Positions 1 to 9,958 are shown, numbered from the stretch's first letter. The stretch is DNA of 64,000 nt from Doryteuthis pealeii (GCA_023376005.1 CM042157.1:20766258-20830257), one strand, 5' to 3'. Notes: a model not told the origin generated them from the sequence alone. Made by a program: numbers and translations.

Positions 1-395
1 TCCTTCTTTTTCTTTCTTTTGTCCCTTCTTCGTTCTTTTTCCTTCATTTTTCTGCTTTCTTTTTCCTTCTTTTTCCTTCTTTCTTCTTTTTCCTTCTTTT
101 GTCCTTCTTCCTTCTTTTTCCTTTCTTTTTCTGCTTTCTTTGTCCTTCTTTTCCTTCTTTCTTCTTTTTCTTTCTTTTGTCCCTTCTTTCTTTTTCTTCA
201 TTTTTTTGCTTACTTTTTCCTTCTTTTCCTTCTTTCTCTTTTTTTCTTTCTTTTGTCCCTTCTTCCTTCTTTTTCCTTCATTTTCTGCTTACTTTCCTTC
301 TTTTTCTTTCTCTTTTTCCTTCCCTTTTCCTTCTTTTTCCTTCATTTTTTTGCTTTCTTTTTCCTTCTTTTCCTTCTTTCTTCTTTTTTTTTTCT
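1..395. repeat. Polypyrimidine CCTTCTTTTT-type array
   Basis: Almost pure C/T on the plus strand, built from degenerate repeats of CTTCTTTTTCCTT with occasional TTTTCTGCTTT units. The open frames across it are low-complexity Phe/Ser/Leu strings caused by the repeat, not protein genes. Confidence 0.95.
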
Positions 396-537
396 CAAGT
401 CAATTTTTAACCAGGTTTTTAACCAGGTTTGAATTCAGACTTTTCCCTCTCCAAGACCTATTGCCATGACAAGTTAAAAAGAGCCCAGCTAAAAGGAGGA
501 TAGTTAGATGTATACCTTTCCCAAGGATTAGGGTGTC
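396..537 (-). mobile_element. SINE-A (tRNA-derived) fragment, degenerate
   Basis: The reverse complement carries the body of the commonest SINE in this window (called SINE-A here): the tract corresponding to AACCTGGTTAAAAATTGA, the GAATTCAGA segment, and a diverged GGGAAAGGTAT block. The tRNA-like head is missing and the body has many substitutions, so this is an old copy. Confidence 0.75.
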
Positions 538-549
538 AATTCGTGATGT

Positions 550-660
550 AATAATTTGCACTTTAATCTCGCAGATCCATTACTACTGAATAGAGAGTTC
601 GACCCTCGCTGGATGCCCATACTGGCGATCATATGACATAATCTAACTGTGGTGAATAAT
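550..660 (+). mobile_element. SINE-C (tRNA-headed) fragment
   Basis: Contains a B-box-like GAGTTCGACCCTCGCTGG followed by GATGCCCATACTGGCGAT. Similar blocks occur at 25232, 62885 and, on the minus strand, at 53985 and 54090. I call this second tRNA-headed family SINE-C. The A-box side is weak. Confidence 0.55.
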
Positions 661-826
661 GCTTAACGTTTTCTAACACACCTCATACAAGCAAAATTCC
701 TTAATGGTTTGAATGCATTCGTTAGCTTTTTAAAAAACATGCAAAATCACATTTCTCATGCTGAAGATATTTCTTTTAGTTTCCAGTCACATGATTTTAT
801 AAGGTTATTTGAAGAGGTATTAAAAG

Positions 827-827
<1 letters not shown>

Positions 828-868
<41 letters not shown>

Positions 869-946
869 TATATATATATGTATATGTGTGGTGTGTGTGT
901 GTGTGTGTGTGTGTTGTGTGGGTGTGTGGGTGTGCGTGCGTGTGGT
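828..946. repeat. (TA)n/(GT)n compound microsatellite
   Basis: About 50 bp of TA repeats followed by about 65 bp of GT-rich repeats. The open frames here are microsatellite artefacts. Confidence 0.95.
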
Positions 947-1241
947 AGAAAATAGAGGAAAATGCGGATAAAATCTCATTCTAAATATTCTACCATTCTA
1001 AACTTGGTGTTGTGAGTTCAATTCCTGGCTCTGGTTTCAGCGAAATAAATAAGAAGGCGAATTAACTGATACAATATATTCTAAGAAATGAATGACGGAA
1101 TAAAAACAGTCTGGCAGTTAGAAATTCCTTGAAGTCTCTCGTAGAAATACTCAGACTACAATAAAAATAGGACCTTATTTAAAAGAATGAGTTCTGACGT
1201 CAATACATAGTAAAATTTGAATTATCCCATCATACAGGTAA

Positions 1242-1810
1242 ATAGATTTGGTACAGTCGAGAGGGAAAGTACCGCCCAGCTTAAAAGAAAGGACACCTGA
1301 TCCTAGTAATAACAGAAGAGAAGAAACCACAATCACCCGGCTACGCATCGGCCACACTAGATTAACCCACTCCTTCATTCTAAAAGAAGAACCTCCACCT
1401 AAATGTTCATGTGGAAACCGGTATACAATAAAACATATTCTGATTGAATGCACACACCTCTCCCACACTCAAAGAAAGTTCTACAATGTTAACAGCATGG
1501 ACAAACTATTTGGAAAAAATTATCCCAAGAGCATGTTAAATTTTTTGAAAAGAAACGGCCTCCTATCAAGGATAAAAGTTCATAGACCTAAAAAATCACC
1601 CACACACTCTTTGATGCTCAAATCCTCAACAGAAAACTTGATTTCAAAAATAACTAAACCCCTATCACTATACCTAAATACCAATAGAAGCAAGATCTGG
1701 AATGATATGCAGGTGGCTGCACACGTGGAAGCTGTATCTTTCAAAGAACAAAAAAACGTATCCGGCATAAAATGACCCAATGGGTTACGTGCCGTAAATC
1801 CCAACCAACC
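1242..1810 (+). pseudogene. LINE ORF2 C-terminus (I-like non-LTR retrotransposon), 5'-truncated, with 3' tail
   Basis: An open frame of about 175 codons runs from 1248 to 1775 with no ATG at its left end; it starts after an in-frame TAA at 1239-1241. The text RREETTITRLRIGHTRLTHS followed by a C-x-C ... H ... C cluster (C53, C55, H63, C68) is the typical C-terminal segment of I/Jockey-like LINE ORF2 proteins downstream of reverse transcriptase. RT and endonuclease are absent, as in a 5'-truncated copy. The stop is followed by GTGCCGTAAATCCCAACC and a CCAA-rich tail. A similar GTGCCGTAAAA ending recurs at 27390, which links this ORF to the 3'-UTR-like repeats at 26800, 29945, 38139, 44805 and 53225. 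It was never a host gene, and the frame is still open, so the insertion is fairly young. Confidence 0.8.
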
Positions 1811-2332
1811 AAACCAAACCGAGAGGGAAATTTGGTCGCCGAAGATTTTTAAAATCCATTTTTTTTTCGTTGAATTAATTTCACATATATTCTAGCCTTT
1901 ATTTTTTTAAACTTTTTTTTATCTGCAGTAAAGGAATCGATTGATATATTTCCACAGGGCATAAGTTTCAAGTGAATACAGCTTTGGTGGAATTTAAACT
2001 CAGCTCACCGTTTCCATTTTCCGCGCCAAAAAACATTTTACCATTCGTACACCCTTTATCATTTAAAGTGGAAGCCAATACGAAATTTTTTACTATTCTA
2101 ATGCTAATATCTATATTCTTATTATGACCAGATGTAAATGAATACATCTGCTTCAAAAAAGATCCGCACGTGTATGTAGACATTTTTTAAAGTAATAATT
2201 TTGTATATACTTTTGAATTTAAAGAAGAAATAAAAGAAAAAATGCCGTAGGCAAACTATTTCTGAAAAGATTTGGAGTTTTATTCGTTGAATTTATGTTT
2301 AATTTATTCTTTTGCTTTTCTTTTATCCGCAG
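1811..2332. other. AT-rich intron; no gene seen
   Basis: Apart from poly-T runs near 1860 and 1910 and a weak pyrimidine tract before the acceptor of the next exon, I see no repeat family or coding signal here. Confidence 0.6.
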
Positions 2333-2410
2333 GGCTCCATTGTAGCCATTAAAAAAATTCACCGGACATGTGTAACGGTAAACAAGCCCCTCCTTATGGA
2401 AATCAAACAC
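2333..2410 (+). CDS. Exon of a receptor guanylyl cyclase: first part of the kinase-homology domain
   Basis: An internal exon of 78 nt (26 codons, phase 0 at both ends). It lies between a pyrimidine-rich acceptor ending TTATCCGCAG and a donor GTACGTAAAC. It reads GSIVAIKKIH ... LLMEIKH. This matches the start of the kinase-homology domain of natriuretic-peptide-receptor-type guanylyl cyclases (family form KG-x-LVAVKKVN ... VLFELKH): strands beta2-beta3 with the VAIK lysine, then the start of helix C with its glutamate. In the family this pseudokinase domain lies just inside the plasma membrane and relays ligand binding to the C-terminal cyclase that makes cGMP. The next exon in the window (48846-48950) continues exactly where this one stops. 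Extracellular, transmembrane and cyclase parts are not in this window. Corrupted copies of this exon at 10497-10572 and 10722-10806 come from the duplicated block. The subtype is not decidable from 26 residues. Confidence 0.85.
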
Positions 2411-2500
2411 GTACGTAAACTTTATTTATTTCATCATGTTTTATTCTAAAATACGTTTCTTTATAACTCTTATGTCGATAACTAAAGATCGTTTAGTACT

Positions 2501-2510
<10 letters not shown>

Positions 2511-2548
<38 letters not shown>
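2511..2548. repeat. (TA)n microsatellite
   Basis: CATA/TA repeats directly before a GGGGGATGAAG segment that leads into the foldback element. Confidence 0.95.
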
Positions 2549-2549
<1 letters not shown>

Positions 2550-2583
2550 GGGGATGAAGAAAAAGTGAAAGTGAATCCGACGG

Positions 2584-2838
2584 TATGTAATGTTAAGAAA
2601 AATTGAAAAACACAAGTTCATAAACGAGTAATTTTTATTTCGCCTATGCTGCAGTGTTTCGATCTGTTTCAATAGATCTTCATCAGGGCTTTCGTGTCTT
2701 ATCTTCTGTGATTCATTTATTTTTCCTCAAACTAATGAAAGCCCTGATGAAGATCTATTGAAACAGATCGAAACACTGCAGCGTGGGCGAAATAAGTATT
2801 ACTTGTTTATGAACTTTCAATTTTTCATAATATCACAT
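2584..2838. mobile_element. Foldback element with hammerhead-like motif in each arm
   Basis: Two arms of about 110 bp (about 2584-2695 and 2728-2838) are inverted copies of each other around a short A/T-rich centre. Each arm carries CTGATGA, a GATCT/AGATC stem, GAAA, and a near-palindromic CACTGCAGCGT. That is the order of parts of a hammerhead ribozyme (plus strand 2741-2788; minus strand about 2641-2691). An inverted partial copy (10025-10270) and a noisy direct copy (11018-11275) lie in the duplicated block. I infer a non-autonomous element with inverted termini, possibly Penelope-like; no protein is encoded. Confidence 0.7.
2741..2788 (+). ncRNA. Hammerhead-like ribozyme motif (family 2), probably degenerate
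   Basis: Order of parts: a 3-bp stem I (GCC with GGC), the CTGATGA core, one extra A, stem II GATCT/AGATC with an 8-nt loop, GAAA, then stem III. In the copy near 11200 the stem III pairing improves. Here the base at the cleavage position is G, which is unfavourable, and the extra A beside stem II departs from the canonical fold. Read as a relic. Confidence 0.45.
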
Positions 2839-2843
2839 GCACG

Positions 2844-2848
<5 letters not shown>

Positions 2849-2921
<73 letters not shown>
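2849..2921. repeat. (CA)n(TA)n microsatellite
   Basis: About 30 bp of CA repeats followed by about 42 bp of TA repeats, ending exactly at a SINE-B fragment. Confidence 0.95.
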
Positions 2922-2924
<3 letters not shown>

Positions 2925-3030
2925 GCTGATGGTAGGTGTGGCGATTCGCCTGAGATGCTAAAAAACAGTCTCCTTGGTCTGTGAAAGTGAAAAGGGGATA
3001 GACTCACTCGCTGTTTAGCTGATACCGACA
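2922..3030 (+). mobile_element. SINE-B fragment
   Basis: Begins GGGGCTGATGGTAGGTGTGG and continues through the CTCCTTGGTCT and GGGGATAGACTCACTCGCTG blocks to GCTGATACCGAC. These blocks recur in at least eight places here (called SINE-B). Both ends touch microsatellites and the 5' head is missing. Confidence 0.8.
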
Positions 3031-3055
3031 CACACACACACACACACACATATAT

Positions 3056-3292
3056 ATCCGGTTTCAAATCACGCACAGGGCGGTCTTCCGATCTATAGCT
3101 CTGCTGATGAGGCCTAATAGGCCGAAATGTACATACAGAGATTGATTTTTCTCGATTTGTTTAGCAATACATTTAATAGGTATTCCCGCCTAATTCATTA
3201 TTAATTAATTAATTTTCAAAATTAGGTACGACTCCAATTAAGCACTTATTCTCCCAAAAATTATCGGCAAAAAGCCATTCCAAAACAAACCG
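3056..3292 (+). mobile_element. Ribozyme-bearing interspersed repeat, copy 1 (Penelope-like terminus?)
   Basis: A segment of about 235 bp with a hammerhead fold near its left end, then an ATTAATTAATTAA-containing tail and CCCAAAAATTATCGGC. It recurs inverted at 17035-17230 and truncated at 55684-55845. It is absent from the duplicated block: at 9790-9850 and 11440-11470 the flanks meet directly at (TA)n, so it may be an insertion polymorphism between haplotypes. Hammerheads at element termini are known in Penelope-like retroelements; assigning this repeat to them is inference. Confidence 0.65.
3099..3140 (+). ncRNA. Hammerhead ribozyme, type I layout
   Basis: Every core part is present and in order. 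Stem I CTCTG (3099-3103) pairs perfectly with CAGAG (3136-3140). The catalytic box is CTGATGA (3104-3110). Stem II is GGCC/GGCC around TAATA (3111-3123). The second core GAAA is at 3124-3127, and a very short stem III is formed within ATGTACAT. An A sits at the cleavage position 3135, so cleavage is predicted after 3135. Short stem III is a known feature of hammerheads in Penelope-like elements. The match is by visual folding only. Confidence 0.75.
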
Positions 3293-3298
3293 TGTTAC

Positions 3299-3360
<62 letters not shown>

Positions 3361-3380
3361 TTCAACCAATAGATATAACA

Positions 3381-3427
<47 letters not shown>

Positions 3428-3445
3428 ATATATGTGTGTGTGGTG
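3299..3445. repeat. (TA)n blocks around a 35-bp unique segment
   Basis: Two TA arrays flank TTAACTTCATTTTCAACCAA and its continuation. The same order is seen near 11475 and, inverted, near 9790. Confidence 0.9.
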
Positions 3446-3633
3446 TGTGTGTGTGTGTGAATGGTATCCACTATTTCCTTTTTTAGAATTCCCATTGAGA
3501 ACTCAAAAGTACATATAAATATTTTGCGTATATACATATGTATCAGTTTATGTGCACACATTTACATATACGATTATGATGAATTGGAGAGACGAAGTTA
3601 GCCAAAATAAATTTATCTTTGATAAATACAGGT

Positions 3634-3637
3634 TTCC

Positions 3638-3675
<38 letters not shown>

Positions 3676-3729
3676 GTGTGTGTGTGTCTGTGTGTATAGG
3701 TGTGTGTGTATAGGTGTGTGTGTATACAC

Positions 3730-3810
<81 letters not shown>
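3634..3810. repeat. (TA)n(GT)n(TA)n(GA)n compound microsatellite
   Basis: TA, GT, TA and GA arrays follow each other. Variable counterparts lie at 9330-9470 (inverted) and 11780-11945. Confidence 0.95.
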
Positions 3811-3814
<4 letters not shown>

Positions 3815-4172
3815 AGAGAGAAGCGGGGAGATTATAGGTTTTTACCTTAGGGCCCTTCGTATTTATACACCTAAGGAATTTGATTGCATAGAAAATTATT
3901 TTCTAAGACTTCTTTTGCCAGTATATTTTATACAACTTTCTAAATCTAGAACCCTCAAAATCCATAATAGAAAACGGTCTCATATCTCCATCAATTTTCT
4001 TTCTAATAAATAGGAACTACTTCATAGACATATAATCTTCAGAAATAAATCTTCCGCTACCTTTATAGAAAGTAATTTAAATAGTCTTGACATAAAAACT
4101 GTCACTTTATCATCAATAGTAATTATAAATTTAATAAATACGAACTTTTGCCCACATATAAAGTTATTTCAT

Positions 4173-4490
4173 GGAAGCGCGTGGTGTAATGGTTAAAGTC
4201 ATAGGAAATGGACACGTCGCCCTGAGTTCAAATCCTGGACGTGCCAATTGCATTTCACTTAACGCCAATACCCTTGGGAAAGGTATGAATTCTACTCTCC
4301 CTCCAGCTATGGGTAAATAGTAGAGCAGACTGGGCTCTTTAACCTTGGTTAGGCAACCGGTCTAGGAGAAGGAAAACTCTGAATTCAAACCTGGTGAACT
4401 CTGCTTAAGAATTTGACCTTGTTTCACATCCTACTCATGCGGAGGGGTTGGTATCTATCTATCTATCTATCTATCTATATATATATATAT
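4173..4490 (+). mobile_element. SINE-A, full length, with target duplication
   Basis: The tRNA-derived head starts GGAAGCGCGTGG. The A-box-like segment TGGTGTAATGG and the B-box-like GAGTTCAAATCC are both visible. The conserved body runs to GGAGGGGTTGGTA at 4453, followed by a (TCTA)n(TA)n tail. An 18-bp direct repeat ATATAAAGTTATTTCATG lies at 4156-4173 and 4491-4508, marking a target-site duplication. The TA array is therefore the tail of the SINE and not an independent microsatellite. In the family, RNA polymerase III transcribes the element and LINE proteins copy it. Confidence 0.9.
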
Positions 4491-4508
4491 ATATAAAGTT
4501 ATTTCATG

Positions 4509-5160
4509 TAAAGATGTCGATAAAAATATGTCAGTGAAACTTCTATAAACAGTAAAAATATCTACGAGCACAAGAGGGACATCAGAACGGGTAATTTTAA
4601 CAATCTGCATGATCATCTATAAATAATGTAGATTCGGTGTTTTTACTGTACGTAACCGAAACTACATCACTGATTACATCACAGTAAATTAGGAATTAAG
4701 TTCCGTTTATTAATGAGTATTTAATTTATAGTCAAGATCATTAATACTTAAAATAGAGAACAACTCTGTATTAAATATATACCCAGAAAGAAGTAAGCAA
4801 TATTTGACGGTCTATCCTGTTTTTTAAAACAATTTTTAATAAATATCTGTCCGGTATTCATGATTCATGTATAGTTCGTTTTATTTCAATATGTATTTAA
4901 AGTTATCTATAGTATAGAGTTTTAGGAGAAAATTATTTACAAACAAGAAATCGTCATTTATGCTTGTAATTTTAATTTTGATGATGCTGAATTGCATGTT
5001 TTTCCTCTTTGAACTAACGTCCAAGCTTCTTCAACACATCACCGTTCTTGGGTAGTTTTTTTTTTAATAAGTATAATATATCGGGTTTGAATAGTTTTTA
5101 TCCGTGTAAAATATACACACACCTTTTCTTCTTGTTAATCAAATTTATTCCAATTCTATC
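4509..5160. other. AT-rich intron; no gene seen
   Basis: No recognised repeat family. The same sequence returns as 12655-13320 in the duplicated block. Confidence 0.55.
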
Positions 5161-5164
5161 ATCT

Positions 5165-5216
5165 TAGAAGGTACTAAATCTGGTGAGTATGGAGGATGCG
5201 GTAAAGTTGTCCACCC
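5165..5216 (-). pseudogene. Mariner transposase scrap (catalytic-motif region)
   Basis: The reverse complement reads WTTLPHPPYSPDLVPSK, the conserved stretch around the third catalytic aspartate of mariner-type (DD34D) transposases. Little transposase sequence is recognisable around it. Copies: 13325-13377 in the duplicated block and a longer relic at 26190-26570. Confidence 0.6.
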
Positions 5217-5404
5217 GAATGATTGTATACTAAAAGACGTATACTAAAAGACTTTATAGTTTTCTACTATTATTATTTTATTTTGTATTTAAAATAATAA
5301 TAGATAGAGTGCATGTGATAAATTCCTGACCGAAACACGTGTCAGTAACATAAAATCTATTACATCCATTCAACATTTTCTTTCCTTTGTTAGAGAGATA
5401 AAAA

Positions 5405-5640
5405 TGAAAGAAAACGAAAAGATAAATAAATACCTGGACCTGGCCAGAGAACTGAAAAAATCTGTGGAAGATGAAGGTAGAGACCCTAATTGGTGCCTTA
5501 TGAACGGTCCCCAAGGGAAAAAAATCTGGGTTAATTGGAAATCAGAGAAAGTATCGAAACCATCCAAATAATAGCACTATTAAAATAGGCTAGAATACTC
5601 AGAAGAGTCCTGGAGACATGAGCAGACGCATTATCACTGT
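5405..5640 (+). pseudogene. LINE-R C-terminal fragment, frameshifted
   Basis: Reads MKENEKINKYLDLARELKK and, further on, the degenerated equivalents of the PIVIGALGTVPKGLEK and ARILRRVLET blocks. These are much clearer in the minus-strand copies at 38888-40490 and 49172-49885. I call this LINE family LINE-R. It is interrupted by frameshifts and stops. Confidence 0.65.
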
Positions 5641-6060
5641 GTCTCCAGAGAAATACTAACAGTAAACTCATGTGGGAAAAACTTTCACGAAGTGATACAA
5701 TAATAACAACCAGATGTAATCGTTGTTAAGAGTGAATTACGATTGTGTCTGATTATTGATCGTGTTACTTCAGACTATCGTGACTCTAAGGAATGTCTAA
5801 AAATTACGAAGTATGGTGAACCAAAGGTTGAACTATTTCCAATGTCTGGGCTCAACACCAAGATTATTCCTATCGTAATGCGCGCACTGGCCCCAAACCC
5901 AAGAGACTCAAGATATGTCTAGGATATCACGGCAAAGCATTAAATGTTGCATTGGCACTCTCCGAGAGAAAGCTATATTTGGATGAAAAATGTGAAGTGT
6001 CCTAAGTCAATGTCTGGCTTAATTCTGACTTAAGAAACAATAGACAAGATTAACATTAGA
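5641..6060. other. Unassigned intron sequence
   Basis: A possible continuation of the LINE-R relic, since an open stretch ends ALSERKLYLDEKCEVS. No family is clearly recognised. Repeated nearly unchanged at 13881-14320. Confidence 0.4.
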
Positions 6061-6064
6061 TAGA

Positions 6065-6105
<41 letters not shown>

Positions 6106-6106
6106 T

Positions 6107-6290
6107 GGAATGAATAGAATAATTGAGAAATATATTTTCTAAGGGAGCTCTCCCAAAAGAAAATGATAATAATAACTTTTGTGAGAGGTCATTAATGGGT
6201 TTTTTTTCTAGTAATTACCACTTTTTAATTTTTTTTTCTTTTGGGAAAGGTCCCTCGGAAAATATATTTTTCAATTATTCTATTCATTCT
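6107..6290. mobile_element. MITE-like foldback, about 55-bp inverted arms
   Basis: The left arm (GAATGAATAGAATAATTGA ... CCCAAAAGAAAA) and the right arm are near-perfect inverted copies around a 65-bp centre. It is flanked on the left by (TA)n. A second copy at 14354-14544 belongs to the duplicated block. Confidence 0.75.
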
Positions 6291-6586
6291 ATACATTTTT
6301 TATTATATTATTTGGTTCATTTTTGCATTAATTCTTCACTAAATAATTTAGAAGCATACGCGAAGACTCATATTATACATATATTAGCTACTGGCAAAAT
6401 GAGCCATTTTGACAAATGACTTTAGCCCTCCCCCTCCCCTTCAGAAAATAATTTACCAAAAATCAGGCAATTATCGGATTTTAAATGAAATTTGTCAGTG
6501 TTTTATTTATCATGAATGATCTTAATATAATGCATTTATATTATATATATAATATATATATATATAAATATATATAATATATAATT

Positions 6587-6804
6587 CACAAGGTTCCTAG
6601 TTCGATACCGTCCCCGCCAACTCAGCGTATGAGTAGCACAGGGATATGTGCGGTAAGTAAGGCAGCTGATGGTAGGTGTGTGCTCCACCTCAGATGCTAA
6701 AAACAATCTCCTTGGTCTAGCACTATCGAAAAGGGGATAGACTCCCTCGCTGACTGGCTGATACCGACTTAGGCCACCACGTCGACTTACTTTACTTTAC
6801 TTTA
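6587..6804 (+). mobile_element. SINE-B, near full length
   Basis: Starts CAAGGTTCCTAGTTCGATACC, a B-box-like tRNA segment. It continues through GAGTAGCACAGGGATATGTG and the GCTGATGGTAGG core, and ends in a (TTTAC)n tail. It sits between (TA)n arrays. Its counterpart in the duplicated block is 14820-15043. Confidence 0.85.
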
Positions 6805-7299
6805 TATAATATATATAGTAAATCTTTTCAAAAGAAGAAAAACTTAATCCGTCATCAACGTTATTTTTTATTTCAACCAGAAACTCAAAATAACTGCTAG
6901 GGCTCATCAAACAAGGTATTTAAAAATACAACGGACTCCTCTCAAACAAAAAAAAAGAAATTGTATCCTATATAACTAATAATTTTATATGAGTTTTTCT
7001 TCTTTAAATGTTAAATATTGCTCTGTATATAATATCTAATTTATTGATTATTATACATTGAGCTGCTTCTTTAGGGATTTACAAAAATCCTTGTATGAGT
7101 TTAATATGTTTGCAACTACAAGAGCATCACAGTTTATTGTTGTACGGTGAGATTTCGATTGATCTCAAATAAAATCATACCTTACCAATCATTTGGATTA
7201 ACTTAAATTGTTATATATATATATAATACATATATATTATAATATATATAATATATATATATATATATTAATATATATATTATATCTATTATAATATAT

Positions 7300-7617
7300 A
7301 TGAGTATAGATAAAAGGATATGAAAACACCACACAATGCTGTAAAAGTGAAACATTTTATAACAAGTGCTCACATTTCGAACTATTGTATAATTTTTTTT
7401 CTTTTTTTTTTTTTTTGCAACATCAAGTTTTTGTTTTGAAACTCAATATGACTTTTTGTCTTCGAATCTTGAATAACGGAGTAAAAACAAGCTTCTAAAG
7501 ATGATTTTTATAGAAATCGAAATATTTGTTCAATATCAGCTATGAATTTGTTATAGAAAAATGTTTTCACTTTAACAGCATTTTGTGGTGTTTCATATCC
7601 TTTTATCTATACTCAAT
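7300..7617. mobile_element. Foldback element, about 57-bp inverted ends
   Basis: GAGTATAGATAAAAGGATAT and the following AACACCACACAATGCTGT at the left return inverted at 7560-7617. Poly-T lies at 7390-7415. Clean counterpart at 15495-15798. Confidence 0.75.
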
Positions 7618-7752
7618 ATCGTCGATTCATTTCCCCTTTCTTTTAAACTTATATATTGTATAATATCTATAATATATATATATATATTATATAGTTATAA
7701 TAGGGTTAGTATATATTAATATGATATATATATTATATTATATATATATATT

Positions 7753-8338
7753 AGCAGGGCTAAATGTGCCTCGCGGGCTCAAGTGTTTTAAATTTTTGAA
7801 ATATAGTTTAGATATTAATAGTTGAATGGATAATTAAAATACGAACGCAAAAAGATTAGTCTTAGTTGTTATATTTTATAAAATTGATTTCAATATAGTT
7901 TATAATATATGTATTGCTTTTAATAGTCGTGTTGTGCCATAAAACATATAAATATTAGAAAATCAATAACGAACTACTAATTATTCGCATTAAACAGGAG
8001 ATTAATTAAAAACGTCGGTGAATGCATAATTGAGTCAGCAATGACCATATACTTTGTAAATATTCATTTCTTAATGAATATAACACACATTCGCAGAACT
8101 TTAAGTAAGCATTAAATAATAATGCGGCTATTTTGAGGCAAATCTATCCAGCTAGACCTATAGAGAGATAATTGTTAATTAATAGATATGCTAACTTCAG
8201 AATTAAGATAATGATATATTTAATAAAACTCATATGACAATTATAAAGTAAATAACGAAGGGAATCATGTGAACGTTGGTTCTGCGAACATATATTTTAA
8301 ATACAGACAAACATAACCTCACAAATCTTTATTATATA
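7753..8338 (-). mobile_element. Degenerate miniature Helitron-like element
   Basis: The left end TTAGCAGGGCTAAATGTGCC and right end ACAGACAAACATAACCTCAC resemble, in the same order, the ends of the Helitron-like family at 23655-24296. The terminal hairpin is decayed. Its better counterpart at 15870-16390 keeps GTGCCCTCCGGACTC. This part of the window carries many indels. Confidence 0.5.
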
Positions 8339-8567
8339 TGAATAATTTAATATTATATAATATATATATATATTAGTATATATATATATATATATGATAG
8401 TAATATATATGAGGATAGGGAAAGGATTGGAGTAAATACGTCAGAATGTAGTATAAAAAGATAAAGAGGGGAGAATGTGGACAAAATGGAACAAGAAAAC
8501 TCAGAACAAGTATATGTAGGAAAAATAATTTTCGTCGTACATTGTTTGTTTACTTCTCATATAAATA

Positions 8568-8605
<38 letters not shown>

Positions 8606-8900
8606 GTGTGTGTGTGTGTGGTGTGTGTGTGTGTGTGCGTGTGTGTATGTGTAGATCAGGAATATTAGAGGGAGAAATGTGGAAATATAAGGAAACAAAC
8701 TCAAGAACAAGTATATCATAGGAGAAATATTTCGCGCGTGGCATTGAGCTCCGGGGTCATCAGTCGTTTATTTTGAATTAAAGCATCAGTGACATGTGTT
8801 TTTATAGAAGAGAAAGTAGACGAGGAGGTTAGAAAATGGGGATGAAATCTATAAAAATGTAATGTGCTTTATGATCAAATAAACGAGTGATGAAAGCCGA

Positions 8901-9000
8901 NNNNNNNNNNNNNNNNNNNNNNNNNNNNNNNNNNNNNNNNNNNNNNNNNNNNNNNNNNNNNNNNNNNNNNNNNNNNNNNNNNNNNNNNNNNNNNNNNNNN
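8901..9000. other. Assembly gap (100 N)
   Basis: Exactly 100 N, a scaffolding placeholder. Sequence quality deteriorates towards it from both sides. Confidence 1.
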
Positions 9001-9324
9001 TATTAATTTTATATTACTATATGATAGTGACCAGTATTAAATGTCCAAGACTATTTAAATACTTTCGTATAAAGGTAGTGGAGGAAGATTTATTTCTGAA
9101 GATTATATGTCTATAAAGGGTCCTATTATAGAAAGAAAATGATGGAGCAGATATGAACCGTTTTCTATATGGATTTTGAGGCTCCAACATTTTAGAAATC
9201 TGTATAAAACAAACCTGAACAACAAGTAAAAGTCTAGAAAATAATTTCTTGCAATCAATTCATCATTTATATATTTAGGTGTATAAATACGAAGGGCCCT
9301 AAGGCTAAAACTATAATCTCCCTG

Positions 9325-9359
<35 letters not shown>

Positions 9360-9411
9360 TATATTATATATATATATACATATATCTATAATATATTTTA
9401 TATATCTATAC

Positions 9412-9449
<38 letters not shown>

Positions 9450-9845
9450 ATATATACAAATAATATATAGTATATACATACTACTACTATATATGGAAAC
9501 CTGAATTTATCAAAGATACATTTATTTTGGCTAACTTTCGTCTCCTCCAAGTTCATTCATAACCGTATATGTAAATGTGTGCACATAAACTGATACCATA
9601 GTATTATAGGCAAAATATGTATATGTACTTTTTGAACAGTTCTCAATTGGGGAGAATTCTAAAAAGGAAATACTGGATCCATTTCCACACACACACACAC
9701 GCCATCATCATATATATATATATATAATATAATATATATATATATATATTACTATATATAACATACATATGATAATCTTAGTTTGTTTTATCGATTGGTT
9801 GAAAATGACAAGAATCATAATATATATATATAATATATATGTCCG

Positions 9846-9958
9846 TAGCGTAATTCAGCTAACAGCGAGTGAGTCTATCCCCCTTTTCACTTTCACTGAC
9901 CAAGGAACTGTTTTTTACGTATCTCAGGCGGAGCCGCCACCACCTACCATCAGACCCC
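9846..9958 (-). mobile_element. SINE-B fragment within the inverted copy
   Basis: The reverse complement of the 2922-3030 fragment, with small differences. Not an independent insertion. Confidence 0.8.

Noticed and set aside
1968..2183. Minus-strand 71-codon frame upstream of exon 1
   Set aside because: No family resemblance, and no conserved splice pattern that would make it an exon of the cyclase gene, which is on the other strand.
4173..4260. tRNA gene at the head of SINE-A
   Set aside because: A- and B-box-like segments exist, but the acceptor stem and anticodon arm do not form a good tRNA, and the same sequence continues into a repeated SINE body at many sites.
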